From the NCBI RefSeq assembly GCF_021440515.1, contig NZ_JAKCMV010000023.1:1-46644 (forward strand): a stretch of DNA of 46,644 nt. Reading direction: 5' to 3'. The DNA is from Enterobacter asburiae. GTDB lineage: Bacteria > Pseudomonadota > Gammaproteobacteria > Enterobacterales > Enterobacteriaceae. This document shows positions 1 to 9,352 of the stretch, piece after piece (within the stretch, counting starts at the first letter, position 1; every line of letters begins with the position of its first letter). A program made the position numbers and the translations under genes. Under the pieces are notes generated by a model that saw only the letters and a program-made list of their open reading frames with translations, made no database searches and had not been told where the DNA came from.

Positions 1-1125
1 AGACAGCAAAGTCAGTGAGATTTCATCACTATATTTGTCGTAAATTAATGTATTTAATTTATTATATATCATTTCAAATTTTCTCTGAATTGATATTTCC
101 GGTATTGGTATAAGTAAATTCTTAAGCTTTTCGGCAGTCAAGTGGCTGAAAGTTACTTCTGAAACGAATTCAGAAAATGCATTTCCTTTAGCCATTGAAT
201 AAAAATACTCTTGCAAATATACAGATGTAAGGACATTATAGTCAGGACGCACTCTATGCAGAGCTTTCTGGTAGTAACAGTCTTGGATTTGATTATCCCA
301 AATTGCACACCGGCCTATCTCACCTCCCTCGCAAACAAGTAGATCCCCCTGCTTGAGTTCAAATTTAGATAATTCTTTTTCATTGAAATCCATTTCAAGA
401 AGATCGCTAACATCTATTTTTCTCCACCTGATGTTGGCATTTCTTAAATATTTTTTTGGCGATAATCCAGTTTTTGATTTTTTTGATAACATTTTCCCAA
501 GCTGACAATCGGCGATCTCACCTAATTTTCTCAATTCCCAATTTTTTGGATTGCTAATGGGATCGCCAAACAGCTTAAGAAAATTAGCACGCAAAAAATC
601 ATCAGCTAATTTGATCGCCTGCTCACGTTTATGGAGGATGTTCTCAGCCTTATCAAGAGTAGCCGCAATTTCTTTTTGTTCGCATAATGATATTGCCTTT
701 AACTGTTGTTCTTTAATTATCTTATCTGAAACTGCGGGATAATTAGCTCCTGTAGCTAGTTTAACTAAACTATTAACAAAAGCTTCTGATTTTACATAAT
801 GAAAAAGATATTTTGTATCAACTTTTAACTTATTAGGACGTAAAACGCAAAACCCTGTTGATGCAATTGCTCCATCCAATTCTTTAGGGATAATAGCAAC
901 GGTATTGAGATTCGGCCTAACAGTTGAAATGATGATATCACCAGCAAAAACCAGTTGCCTTGCTCTACTAGGTGCAGAGTCAGGTGTAATGTCTGAGACA
1001 CTCTCTAATACTATTTTTTTCTGAAACCTATCTACAGAAGCAATATCTATATATTTCCAAGAACCATATTTATTATTTGGATTGATCTTTTCTACTTTTT
1101 CTACCAAATCTGAAATAGAAATCAC
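1..1125 (-). CDS. hsdS: Type I restriction specificity subunit HsdS (system 1), 3' end beyond window
   Basis: DNA-recognition subunit of a type I restriction-modification complex. The frame stays open for 375 codons to the left edge, so the gene is partial. It starts at GTG 1125, whose bases overlap the hsdM stop (GTGA), the usual translational coupling. Residues 1-145 look like a first target recognition domain. Residues about 147-187 (EQKEIAATLDKAE to LKLFGDP) are the conserved helical spacer. A second recognition domain begins near 190 (NPKNWELRKLGEIADCQLGK). The DNA is clearly AT-richer than hsdM and hsdR beside it, as expected for a subunit exchanged by recombination to change specificity. 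The family call is secure; the recognised sequence cannot be inferred. Confidence 0.9.
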   Translation of the reverse strand, partial: MISISDLVEKVEKINPNNKYGSWKYIDIASVDRFQKKIVLESVSDITPDSAPSRARQLVFAGDIIISTVRPNLNTVAIIPKELDGAIASTGFCVLRPNKLKVDTKYLFHYVKSEAFVNSLVKLATGANYPAVSDKIIKEQQLKAISLCEQKEIAATLDKAENILHKREQAIKLADDFLRANFLKLFGDPISNPKNWELRKLGEIADCQLGKMLSKKSKTGLSPKKYLRNANIRWRKIDVSDLLEMDFNEKELSKFELKQGDLLVCEGGEIGRCAIWDNQIQDCYYQKALHRVRPDYNVLTSVYLQEYFYSMAKGNAFSEFVSEVTFSHLTAEKLKNLLIPIPEISIQRKFEMIYNKLNTLIYDKYSDEISLTLLS

Positions 1126-2756
1126 AGCATTCCCTCCAGCTCATTCAGATCCGCCAGAATCTCATTTTCCAGATCTTTTAACCGTTTCAGTATCACTTTC
1201 GGATCTTCATATTCCTCCGCCTGATATACCACCTCTTTATAACGATTAATAGAGAGATCGTATTTCTGCGCCGCAATATCCTCTTTCGGCACCACAAACG
1301 CCGCTTGGGTGCGATCTTTAAAATTAATACCAGCATCAATCCCTTCCGGATACTGTTGTTTCAGCAATGAAGCTGATTTCTCTCCCATAAAGTTATCAAC
1401 CGGTAGCCCGCGCAAAGTACGGTAATGCTTCCAGCTTGCTAGTAAGTGCGGCAAATCGTTGTCTTTTATCGGATTACGCTTGTCATCCAGGCTATAGCCA
1501 TCATTTTGTAAATCGTAGAACCAGACATCATCCGTCTGGCCGCCTTTGGTAAAGATCAGGATCGCCGTCGCTACGCCCGCATAAGGCTTGAATACACCGG
1601 AAGGCAGGTTGATCACCGCTTCCAATTGGTTATCTTCCACCAACGTTTTACGCAGCGACTGGTGCGCCTTACTGGAGCCAAACAGCACGCCCTGCGGAAC
1701 GATGGTTGCACTGCGCCCGCCTACTTTTAACATTTGCAGAATACGAGCCAGGAATAGTAACTCGGTTTTTTTGGTTTTCACCATTGCCGACAGCGTTGCG
1801 TCAATATCTTCCTCATCCAGAGAACCAGTAAACGGCGGGTTCGCCAGAATTAGGTTGAATGCGTTTTTACTGGCCTGCGGGAAATTGGTGCTGAAGCTTT
1901 GGCTCATGGTGTCCTGATAGTGAATATCCGGCTCTTCCACGCCGTGCATAATCAGGTTCATGGCGGCAATACGCAGCATGGTGGTATCAAAGTCGTAACC
2001 GTGGAACATTTTGTTATCCACATGGTCACGCCACGGCGTCAGCAGATCGCCGGTAAAGATTTTTTGTTCTTCTAATTCGCCGCGTTCGTTGGTGCCAATC
2101 TCGGTATGAATGGACTCCAGTGAACTGAATTTCTCCAGCAGGTACTCATAACTGGTTGCCAGAAAACCGCCCGTACCACAGGCCGGATCGCAGATCGTTT
2201 CACCACGTGCCGGGTTTGGCTCCATCATTTCAACCATTGTGCGGATAATGTGACGTGGCGTGCGGAACTGACCGTTGATCCCGGCAGTGGTCAGCTTGCT
2301 TAACAGGTATTCGTAAAGATCGCCTTTGGTGTCACCGCGATCCAGCGGCAGATTTTTGATCACTTCCACGGCTTTAGTCAGTAGTGACGGTTTGACGATC
2401 TCCAGACGAGCATCTTTCATAAAGTTGCCCAGTAGCGTCACCTTCGACGCATCGGCCTGGCCGAGCTGACGGAAGTGCTGGAATACGCCGTCGCGCACTA
2501 CTTCCATCATTTCATCCGAGCCGAGGTTGCTGTAGTGACTGAAGCGGAACTCTTGCTGTTCAGGCGTAAAGCGAGGTTTAAAATCAATACCCGCGATTTG
2601 TTTACGCTTCTCGTCTCGTTGTTCCTGGGTATCCAGCATCCGGGAGTACATCAGGTAAGTGATTTGTTCGATTACGGTCAGCGGGTTAGTGATGCCACCC
2701 ACCCAGAAATCTTCCCATAGTCCGTCGATTTTACTTTTTAAGTCACCGGTAATCAT
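1122..2756 (-). CDS. hsdM: Type I DNA methyltransferase subunit HsdM (system 1)
   Basis: N6-adenine methyltransferase subunit, 544 residues. It methylates host sites with HsdS and joins HsdR for cleavage. An N-terminal helical domain covers about 1-150. The AdoMet motif DPACGTGGF is at 190-198 and the catalytic NPPF at 306-309, preceded by the typical GQFRTPRHI stretch. The C-terminus is a helical, acidic segment ending at the coupled GTGA junction with hsdS. It lies downstream of hsdR, but a terminator-like hairpin separates them, so hsdM-hsdS may be transcribed apart from hsdR. Both key motifs are intact, so the enzyme should be active. Confidence 0.95.
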   Translation of the reverse strand: MITGDLKSKIDGLWEDFWVGGITNPLTVIEQITYLMYSRMLDTQEQRDEKRKQIAGIDFKPRFTPEQQEFRFSHYSNLGSDEMMEVVRDGVFQHFRQLGQADASKVTLLGNFMKDARLEIVKPSLLTKAVEVIKNLPLDRGDTKGDLYEYLLSKLTTAGINGQFRTPRHIIRTMVEMMEPNPARGETICDPACGTGGFLATSYEYLLEKFSSLESIHTEIGTNERGELEEQKIFTGDLLTPWRDHVDNKMFHGYDFDTTMLRIAAMNLIMHGVEEPDIHYQDTMSQSFSTNFPQASKNAFNLILANPPFTGSLDEEDIDATLSAMVKTKKTELLFLARILQMLKVGGRSATIVPQGVLFGSSKAHQSLRKTLVEDNQLEAVINLPSGVFKPYAGVATAILIFTKGGQTDDVWFYDLQNDGYSLDDKRNPIKDNDLPHLLASWKHYRTLRGLPVDNFMGEKSASLLKQQYPEGIDAGINFKDRTQAAFVVPKEDIAAQKYDLSINRYKEVVYQAEEYEDPKVILKRLKDLENEILADLNELEGML

Positions 2757-2783
2757 TGTTAACGTCTATACCCTGTTATAAAT

Positions 2784-2807
2784 ACAAAAGCCCCGTTGTC
2801 GGGGCTT
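2784..2807 (-). terminator. Intrinsic terminator between hsdR and hsdM (system 1)
   Basis: On the minus strand an 8-bp stem AAGCCCCG/CGGGGCTT (2788-2795 with 2800-2807) and a 4-base loop is followed by a T run. It ends hsdR transcription just before hsdM, so hsdMS probably has its own promoter or relies on partial read-through. Confidence 0.75.
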
Positions 2808-2819
2808 GTCATGCACGTA

Positions 2820-5800
2820 TTATACCGTCGCTGCGTCGGTCACAACACCTAACTCTTCAACTATCTTCTGCAAGCGGGCGATCTGCTCTAGATCCGGGAA
2901 TACGCCAGTAACGCCTTCGTTGTGGATATGCGTAAACGGCTGTTCAAAGAGCTGTCGCATTTCAATGGTGCCGTAATCGCGGATGTGGTTTTTCAGCAAT
3001 GACAGGAAGCGCAGTTGCTGGCTGGTCAGGCTGTTGTCAGCGGCGAACTGGGCAAAGCGCACTTCAACCGCATCGCTGTCCATCCCGATAATGGTACGCA
3101 AAAGTTTATCCAGGCTGGCGGTCGCTTGCGGGTAGAACTCTTTCAGCGCCCGGATATCAACGTTAGGGTTCTGGATCAGCACCAGCTTAGCCAGTTCATC
3201 CAGCTCGCTTTGCGTCACCGGCTCGCCATTGCGGATTTTCTTCAGCACCGGATTTTGCTGGAACAGCGGCTCCAGCGCTCCCTGAACCTGCTGACGATAC
3301 AGTTTGAAATCAATTGAGCGGATGTTGGTTTTGCGGGTCTCCGTCTGGATCAGGTTCGCATCTTCGGTAATATCCACCTGTATCGAACCAAATTTTGGCG
3401 TCGCATCTTTCTCCATCAGGTGCATTATACCGCGCAGATGAATGCGGATATCCTCCAGCTCTTCCAGGCTGGCTTGCTTCCACCAGCCTAAATCACGAAG
3501 TTGATTAATCCGTTGTCCCTGTTGCTGCACCTGAGTCAGATGCGGCGGCAGACGTTCCACTTTCTCGATGATGACCGGCCAGAGCACATCCAGTTCTTCC
3601 GGGTTGGTATAACGGGCAGTTTGCGCCGCCAGAATATCCATATCAAAGCGCATGGCATCGCTTTGCCCGCGAACGTCCAGCCACTGCATCAGAGGGGCCA
3701 GGACAGATAGCAGATCCTGCTGTGTTTTCGGGGAAAGCTGGCGCAGCACTTTTTCATCGCTGTACTGCGCTTTTTGCTGCCACTTTTCCTGCACAGCAAT
3801 CGACTTTTCATCCAGCGCGTTGATTTGCTCGCGGAGTTGGTGAGCGACTAAATCCACCGCCTGTTTGTCGAACTTACGCTGCGCAGCGGCCCCCAGCATA
3901 ACCCACGCTTCGAAGCGTTTTTGCGCCAGCGATTTTGTCGCTGTGACTTCGGCCTCTTCGGTATGCAGCTCGTGATACTCAAAGTTGCCCCAGTGATCGA
4001 AGATGCGGAATTTCTGTTTATCCAGCGGTTTGCCGTTTTCATCGTAGCCGTAGAGTCCCGAACAGAGGCGCGTGCCACGGCCAATCATCTGCCAGAACTT
4101 CACTTTCGATTTGACTGGTTTGGCAAAGACCAGATTCACAATCTCCGGGACATCAATACCAGTGTCGAGCATATCTACAGAGATAGCGATGGTCAGCTCT
4201 TTGTTGGTGCTTTCATCCAGCCCTTTAAAATCGTCAATCAGTTGCTCGGCGCGGGGATCGTAGTTGTCGATGACCTGGCAGAAGCGTCCGGCAAACTGCG
4301 GGTACATGTCGTCGAACAACTCATTTAGCAACAGCGCGTGTTTGTGGTTACGGGCAAAAATGATGGTTTTACCGGGGAGTTGGCCGTCCCGATCTTTCAG
4401 GCCATTTTCCATCAGGTTACGCAGGATATAGCGGTTGGTGTCTTTGTTGTAAATTGCCTCATCCAGCGCCTTGCCATCAAATTCCAGCGTATTGGGATCG
4501 ATACCCTGTTCTTCCAGCTCACGGATTTGTGCGTCGCTTAATTTCTCCCGTTTGATACCTTCGCGCAGGAATTCAGTGGTGTGTGTGACAACCTCATAGG
4601 GAACCAGATTGTTATCGGCGATGGCATCTTCTAGGCTGTAGTTGGCGGTAGGTATACGTCCTTCACAACCAAACAGGCCGAAAGTGGTTTTGCTCACCAT
4701 GTCGATTGGCGTGGCCGTTAGGCCAATCTGGAGGGCATCAAAATACTTAAACAGATCGCCGTATACGTTGTAGATAGAACGATGGGATTCATCGGCGATG
4801 ATCAGATCGAAATAACCGACATCAAAATGGTCCATGATTTTCATCATGCCGGGATAAGTGGCAATGTAGATCCTAGCGTTTTGCCTATCTGCTTTTTTCG
4901 ATTTCCCGACCACATACAGCGGCTCATTGGTGAATTGATTGAAAGCATTCGCCGCCTGTTTGCGCAGCTCTTTACGGTCGCAAAGGAACAGAACGCGTTT
5001 TACCCAACGGGTATCAATCATCAGTTTGCTCAGTGCAATCGCTACACGGGTTTTACCAGTGCCAGTGGCCTGAACGATTAATGACTGACGATATTTATTG
5101 GTAAACCGTTCGCTGACGCGGGCAATGGTTTCAAGCTGATACAAACGTCCGGCAACGGCCTTACCTTCGTTATCTTTAACATGCGGCACACTGTTCAGCG
5201 GCAGACGGGTTTCACGCTGCTGAATAAGATATTGCAGGCTTTCCTTGCTGTAGAAGCCGAATACTCGACGCGGAGGATAACCATGAGTTTTATGGTCGTC
5301 CCACAGCCAGATATCGTAGCCGTTGGTGTAGAAAATGACCGGACGCTGACCATATTCTTTCTCCAGCCAGTCCGCATACAACCGGGCCTGAATTCTCCCC
5401 TGCTCGGCGTTGACGCTGGTTTTTTTTGCTTCCACTACCGCCAGCGGTTTGTGCGCCTCATCCCACAAGACATAATCCGCATAACCGTCGCCAGTTGTAG
5501 TAGGTTGTTCTTTAACCGGGTGTTCCTGCGTAACCTGATCGGTATTCTTAAGTTCTTCACCTACATTCCAGTCAGCAGCAAGCAGGCGAGAATCAATCAG
5601 ACGGCGGCGGGTTTCCGCTTCATCAATAGAGAGGATATCGGCAACATGCTGGTTACGCGCCCTGGCTTCGTTCAGGCGCTGAGTGAGGTGTTCGGCCTTT
5701 TCCAGCTCCTGCTGTAGTGCGCGTTGTAACGCCAGTTCGCGCTCACGGCTTTCATCTTGAGCCCTGATTGCATCTTCCAGACGTTTTTCATCTGCACGAC

Positions 5801-6236
5801 CTGAAGATTGTGTTAACGGAGGAAGAGAAAATTTGGGGCAGTTATCAACATTACCGTGGGCGTAACGAACATACAGCCAAACTCCCAGTAAATACGCTTC
5901 CTTTAACAGCCAGTAAGTATCTTTAGCTTTGATACGTCCGCCGTGCGCGGCGCGGTTACCGTGTATACGCAGTGCATCCATTTTCATGATGATGGCTTCC
6001 GGCATCATGCTGGTGAAGACATCTGCGTTCATTAAATCATACAGATTTGCTTTGATGCCTTCAGGCAGCCGTTCCTGACGGTATAACCAACGCACCATCA
6101 ATTCGGTGTAGTTGCGCAGCTTGACCAGACAGCTTTCCGGATCGGAGTGAACATAGCATTCCGCCATACACGCGAGTTCTGCCAGTTCCGGCCACTGGCT
6201 GCGCAACATTTCAAAATTGAGAGACTGCTCCATCAA
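2820..6236 (-). CDS. hsdR: Type I restriction endonuclease subunit HsdR (system 1)
   Basis: Motor and nuclease subunit, 1138 residues. An N-terminal DUF4145-like helical domain (about 1-130) is followed by a charged coiled coil (about 150-200). Next comes the PD-(D/E)XK-type nuclease region with VVEAKK at 267-272, then an SF2 helicase core with Walker A ATGTGKT at 390-396 and a DESH box. The C-terminal region is of the EcoEI_R_C kind. The ATG at 6236 follows a weak AAGG Shine-Dalgarno. The layout hsdR, terminator, hsdM, hsdS differs from a simple single operon. An IS2-type element lies 83 bp upstream and may alter its promoter. All motifs needed for activity are present. The DUF4145 N-terminus differs from the second HsdR in this window, so the two systems are not recent duplicates. 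Confidence 0.93.
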   Translation of the reverse strand: MMEQSLNFEMLRSQWPELAELACMAECYVHSDPESCLVKLRNYTELMVRWLYRQERLPEGIKANLYDLMNADVFTSMMPEAIIMKMDALRIHGNRAAHGGRIKAKDTYWLLKEAYLLGVWLYVRYAHGNVDNCPKFSLPPLTQSSGRADEKRLEDAIRAQDESRERELALQRALQQELEKAEHLTQRLNEARARNQHVADILSIDEAETRRRLIDSRLLAADWNVGEELKNTDQVTQEHPVKEQPTTTGDGYADYVLWDEAHKPLAVVEAKKTSVNAEQGRIQARLYADWLEKEYGQRPVIFYTNGYDIWLWDDHKTHGYPPRRVFGFYSKESLQYLIQQRETRLPLNSVPHVKDNEGKAVAGRLYQLETIARVSERFTNKYRQSLIVQATGTGKTRVAIALSKLMIDTRWVKRVLFLCDRKELRKQAANAFNQFTNEPLYVVGKSKKADRQNARIYIATYPGMMKIMDHFDVGYFDLIIADESHRSIYNVYGDLFKYFDALQIGLTATPIDMVSKTTFGLFGCEGRIPTANYSLEDAIADNNLVPYEVVTHTTEFLREGIKREKLSDAQIRELEEQGIDPNTLEFDGKALDEAIYNKDTNRYILRNLMENGLKDRDGQLPGKTIIFARNHKHALLLNELFDDMYPQFAGRFCQVIDNYDPRAEQLIDDFKGLDESTNKELTIAISVDMLDTGIDVPEIVNLVFAKPVKSKVKFWQMIGRGTRLCSGLYGYDENGKPLDKQKFRIFDHWGNFEYHELHTEEAEVTATKSLAQKRFEAWVMLGAAAQRKFDKQAVDLVAHQLREQINALDEKSIAVQEKWQQKAQYSDEKVLRQLSPKTQQDLLSVLAPLMQWLDVRGQSDAMRFDMDILAAQTARYTNPEELDVLWPVIIEKVERLPPHLTQVQQQGQRINQLRDLGWWKQASLEELEDIRIHLRGIMHLMEKDATPKFGSIQVDITEDANLIQTETRKTNIRSIDFKLYRQQVQGALEPLFQQNPVLKKIRNGEPVTQSELDELAKLVLIQNPNVDIRALKEFYPQATASLDKLLRTIIGMDSDAVEVRFAQFAADNSLTSQQLRFLSLLKNHIRDYGTIEMRQLFEQPFTHIHNEGVTGVFPDLEQIARLQKIVEELGVVTDAATV

Positions 6237-6303
6237 TCATCGCCTTATGTCATGGATACAACAGCATTTCTTGAAAGAATATCACACTAATTTGGCTGAT
6301 GAA

Positions 6304-6319
6304 GTGAGACTGATGGCAT
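6304..6319 (+). repeat. Left 16-bp direct repeat flanking the IS2-group element
   Basis: GTGAGACTGATGGCAT lies directly left of the IS end. The identical 16 bases lie directly right of the other end at 7653. This is longer than the 5-bp duplication usual for IS2 relatives. Confidence 0.8.
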
Positions 6320-6383
6320 TGATGTAGCCCCCTGAAACACCGGACAGTAGCTGTATCTCCAGATAAGAGATAGGCTTGAATAT

Positions 6384-6779
6384 ATGTCTAACACTAACGC
6401 CAATTTTGAGATGACCGGGATCCTGTTAGGGCAAGAAGTCCGTAAACGTAAAACTCCTCAGGAGAAGATCGCCATTATCCAGCAGACGATGGAGCCGGGT
6501 ATGAATGTCTCCCATGTCGCCCGCCTGCATGGTATCCAGCCCAGCCTGCTGTTTAAGTGGAAGAAGCAATATCAGGAAGGCAGCCTCACCGCCGTTGCGG
6601 CTGGAGAGGAAGTCGTTCCTGCTTCTGAGCTTACTGCTGCTCTGAAGCAGGTCCGGGAGCTTCAGCGCCTTCTGGGCAAGAAGACGATGGAAGTTGAGAT
6701 CCTGAAAGAAGCCGTGGAGTACGGTCAGTCGCGAAAATGGATAGCGCACGCGCCTTTGTTGCCAAAGGACGGGGAATAG
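6384..6779 (+). CDS. IS2-group transposase OrfA (InsC-like DNA-binding protein)
   Basis: A 131-residue DNA-binding protein close to IS2 Ins[30 protein letters not shown] is the helix-turn-helix and [19 protein letters not shown] the leucine-zipper region. An internal ATG at residue 10 is an alternative start. OrfA alone usually binds the inverted repeats and represses. A -1 frameshift before its stop joins it to OrfB to make the active OrfAB transposase. Confidence 0.9.
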   Translation: MSNTNANFEMTGILLGQEVRKRKTPQEKIAIIQQTMEPGMNVSHVARLHGIQPSLLFKWKKQYQEGSLTAVAAGEEVVPASELTAALKQVRELQRLLGKKTMEVEILKEAVEYGQSRKWIAHAPLLPKDGE

Positions 6780-7615
6780 CCATGGTCAGCCGGACCATGG
6801 GCGTGTCGCGTGCGCAACTGTCACTGCGGATTAACCGTTCTGCCGACTGGCAGGACAGGCGCTGTAACCGGCGTAATGAAGAAGCAGACGCAGAAATACT
6901 GTCGGCTATCCTCAACATTATCAGCGATATGCCGAGTTATGGTTATCGACGCGTGTGGGGCATCCTGCGCAAGCAACGTCGCACAGAGGGACAGCCACCT
7001 GTGAATGCCAAACGGCTTTACAGGATAATGCGTGAGCATCACCTGTTGTTGCATGACAAATCAGCGCGGCCAAAGCGTGAGCATAAGGGCAAAATCGCGG
7101 TGGCAGAAAGCGATATGCGCTGGTGTTCAGACGGCTTCGAGTTCAACTGCGACAACGGTGAAAAACTGCGGGTCACGTTCTCGCTGGACTGCTGTGACAG
7201 AGAGGCCATAGACTGGGCAGCGAGCACGGGAGGCTACGACAGTTCGACGGTGCAGGATGTGATGCTGAGGTCGGTGGAAAAGCGCTTCGGTGACAGGTTA
7301 CCGGACACACCGGTGCAGTGGCTGACGGACAACGGTTCAGCGTATAGGGCGCATGAAACGCGGAGGTTCGCCGTAGCGCTGAATCTGGAGCCCTGCACAA
7401 CAGCGGTGAGCAGCCCACAGAGCAATGGCATGGCTGAACGGTTCGTGAAAACGATGAAGGAAGATTACATCGCGTTCATGCCCAAACCGGATGTGAGAAC
7501 AGCGCTACAGAGCCTTGCAGCGGCGTTCAATCACTATAATGAAAACCACCCGCATAGTGCGCTGGGATACCACTCTCCGAGGGAATATCGGCGGCAGCGG
7601 GCATCGTTAACTTAA
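6737..7615 (+). CDS. IS2-group transposase OrfB, DDE integrase core (InsD-like)
   Basis: Catalytic half of the IS3-family transposase, 292 residues, overlapping OrfA by 43 bases in the -1 frame. The rve-type DDE residues are visible in [21 protein letters not shown] and [13 protein letters not shown]. It ends with the family tail [15 protein letters not shown]. It is normally made as an OrfAB fusion by programmed -1 frameshifting; the start given is the first in-frame ATG. No lesion is seen. Confidence 0.9.
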   Translation: MDSARAFVAKGRGIAMVSRTMGVSRAQLSLRINRSADWQDRRCNRRNEEADAEILSAILNIISDMPSYGYRRVWGILRKQRRTEGQPPVNAKRLYRIMREHHLLLHDKSARPKREHKGKIAVAESDMRWCSDGFEFNCDNGEKLRVTFSLDCCDREAIDWAASTGGYDSSTVQDVMLRSVEKRFGDRLPDTPVQWLTDNGSAYRAHETRRFAVALNLEPCTTAVSSPQSNGMAERFVKTMKEDYIAFMPKPDVRTALQSLAAAFNHYNENHPHSALGYHSPREYRRQRASLT

Positions 7616-7652
7616 GATACAAAAGCTGTCCGGAAATGGAGGGGCAAGATCA

Positions 7653-7668
7653 GTGAGACTGATGGCAT
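7653..7668 (+). repeat. Right 16-bp direct repeat flanking the IS2-group element
   Basis: Second copy of GTGAGACTGATGGCAT, directly after the right inverted repeat. The stretch from here to the TIR start at 7808 has no other feature I can support. Confidence 0.8.
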
Positions 7669-7807
7669 ATGGGGGCTATGAATTGGCTACCGTTACAACT
7701 TTAAAGAGATCAAGCATCTAATAATCACAGTCAATAGCGTGATTTTTTTATACCGTGAGCACAGAATAGCCCTAAATACAGTAACGGTTCAGGAGCATTT
7801 CACCTTT

Positions 7808-8791
7808 ATGACCACTCTCGTTTTTTCATACTCCCATGCAGATGAAGCCCTACGCAATGAGCTTGAGAAGCATCTTTCCCCCCTGAAGCGCATGGGCAAG
7901 ATCAGCACATGGCACGATCGCCGCATCGTTCCAGGGCAAGAGTTCGAGAACCAAATAGACCACTACTTTTCGCAGGCAGATATCATCCTGTTGTTAATTA
8001 GCAGTGATTTCATCGCTTCTGATTATTGCTATCAGGTAGAAATGACCAACGCTCTGGAACGGCATAAACGGGGCGAGGCGGTGGTCATTCCGGTGATCTT
8101 AAGAGAATGTGCCTGGCATCAGCTACCGTTCGGCAGCATTATGGCGGCGACCGTTGATGGTAAACCCATAACCAAGTTTGCCAGCCATGATGAAGGCTAC
8201 GTTCAGGTCGTCAACGCAGTCTCCCGCGCCATTGCTAATATGGAAGCGAAGAAACCACAGCAGAGTGCTTATGTTTCCTCTCCTGCGTCAGTAAACCCAA
8301 TGCTTCAGGCAACGGATAACGTTTTTACACCACGCTCCAGCAATCTTTCGCTGCCAAAGTGTTTTACCGACCTTGATAAGGATCGTGCCTGCCGTGATGG
8401 TTTTGAATATGTCGCCCGTTACTTTGAAGGATCGCTGACTGAACTCAAAAAACGCCATGCCGGGTTAGAGGTCGATTTTCACCAGCGTGATGCAGACGCC
8501 TTCACTTGTGCGGTCTACATGGGCGGGAGCAAAGTCGGTCAATGCGCAATCTGGCGTAATAGCGGGCGCAATATGGGTATGGGCGATATCGGTTATAGCC
8601 AGGATGGCGTAATTGGAAATGCCTACAATGAAATCTTAACCATTGACAACAACGGTCAGATCCTCGGTTTCCGCCCATCAATGGGAGTCTATAGTGCTGG
8701 CTACTCAAGGGAGACCTTGCTCACTAACGAAGGTATGGCTGAGCATCTATGGGATATGTTTTTTGAGCCGATAAAACAGCGGGCACGTTAA
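7808..8791 (+). CDS. Stand-alone TIR-domain protein with unknown C-terminal domain (candidate defence effector)
   Basis: A 327-residue cytoplasmic protein. Residues 1-140 are a TIR domain: MTTLVFSYSHADE is the first strand and BB entry, and SDYCYQVEM supplies the glutamate (E78) expected at the NAD-cleaving position of enzymatic TIRs. A Ser/Gln-rich linker (about 145-200) leads to a C-terminal domain (about 200-327; FEYVARYFEGS to HLWDMFFEPIK) that I do not recognise; it may sense infection or oligomerise. The ATG at 7808 is preferred to an earlier in-frame GTG because AGGAG precedes it and the TIR fold starts there. It is monocistronic, ends in a strong terminator, and lies inside a defence island. 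Abortive NAD depletion is an inference. Confidence 0.8.
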   Translation: MTTLVFSYSHADEALRNELEKHLSPLKRMGKISTWHDRRIVPGQEFENQIDHYFSQADIILLLISSDFIASDYCYQVEMTNALERHKRGEAVVIPVILRECAWHQLPFGSIMAATVDGKPITKFASHDEGYVQVVNAVSRAIANMEAKKPQQSAYVSSPASVNPMLQATDNVFTPRSSNLSLPKCFTDLDKDRACRDGFEYVARYFEGSLTELKKRHAGLEVDFHQRDADAFTCAVYMGGSKVGQCAIWRNSGRNMGMGDIGYSQDGVIGNAYNEILTIDNNGQILGFRPSMGVYSAGYSRETLLTNEGMAEHLWDMFFEPIKQRAR

Positions 8792-8799
8792 CATAGCCG

Positions 8800-8831
8800 G
8801 GGCGTTATTCCATGGTTCGTAACGCCCTTTT
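8800..8831 (+). terminator. Intrinsic terminator after the TIR gene
   Basis: A perfect 8-bp stem GGGCGTTA/TAACGCCC (8800-8807 with 8820-8827) and a 12-base loop, followed by TTTT. Confidence 0.8.
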
Positions 8832-8861
8832 GAGCATTTGCTGTTTAAAAATGACCATTTT

Positions 8862-9269
8862 TTAATGATTATCTTCAAGTGCATAAATCCATTCACCACA
8901 TTGCGGACATATCTTTTCACCATTCCAACAGATATGGCACCAGCAGCAGAGCCAGTTTTGTTTCGTCGTTTTACAGGGAAGTTGACGGAATTTTGCTGGT
9001 TGTAAAGGGCCGAACTCTGTTTTCTGCCCTACTGCGAACTTGCTTACTGGTTTGCTGTAGGGGCAGGTTGCAAGAAGCTTTGCAGTTTCCAGACATAGTG
9101 GCGTATGAACAAAGCTTTTTACACCGGTAAGTTCGTCAATAACAACGCTGATTTTCAGTCTACAGAATTCGCAGAACAGGATATCGTAATCTTCTTGTGC
9201 CGCTGTTTCCGGTTCGACCCATTCGCCATGATACGTAACGGCAAAAGGCGCATAGACAGGTTTATACAT
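8862..9269 (-). CDS. Small zinc-ribbon-like protein of a prophage/satellite module
   Basis: A 135-residue protein with cysteine pairs FCEFC near residue 33 and a C-terminal cluster LCCWCHICW...CPQCGEW, suggesting one or two zinc ribbons. The ATG at 9269 has CGGAG just upstream; a longer frame runs to 9401 but lacks such support. It lies directly downstream of, and in the same direction as, the replication-type gene, a pairing common in cryptic AlpA/YfjJ-type elements of enterobacteria. The role is unknown; binding nucleic acid or a protein partner is plausible from the zinc ligands only. Confidence 0.7.
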   Translation of the reverse strand: MYKPVYAPFAVTYHGEWVEPETAAQEDYDILFCEFCRLKISVVIDELTGVKSFVHTPLCLETAKLLATCPYSKPVSKFAVGQKTEFGPLQPAKFRQLPCKTTKQNWLCCWCHICWNGEKICPQCGEWIYALEDNH

Positions 9270-9352
9270 AATTAACTCCGGGATGAATGAAAAATGCCTG
9301 CGAGAAACACAGGCGTCATGCGGTAGTGCAGAATATTTTGATTTGAAGGGGG

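Larger units (their letters stand above)
6320..7652 (+). mobile_element. IS3-family insertion sequence, IS2 group, complete
   Basis: The element is 1333 bp, almost exactly the 1331 bp of IS2. Its ends are imperfect inverted repeats: TGATGTAGCCCCC at the left and, reversed, TGATCTTGCCCCT at the right, both running on to CCGGACAG. It carries the two overlapping transposase frames of the IS3 family with orfB in the -1 frame. It is inserted between hsdR of system 1 and the TIR gene and is flanked by 16-bp direct repeats. Both frames are open, so it is probably able to move. Confidence 0.9.

Noticed and set aside
6737..7615. Independent second gene in the IS2-type element
   Set aside because: It overlaps OrfA in the -1 frame, the usual programmed frameshift arrangement, so it is the transposase core.
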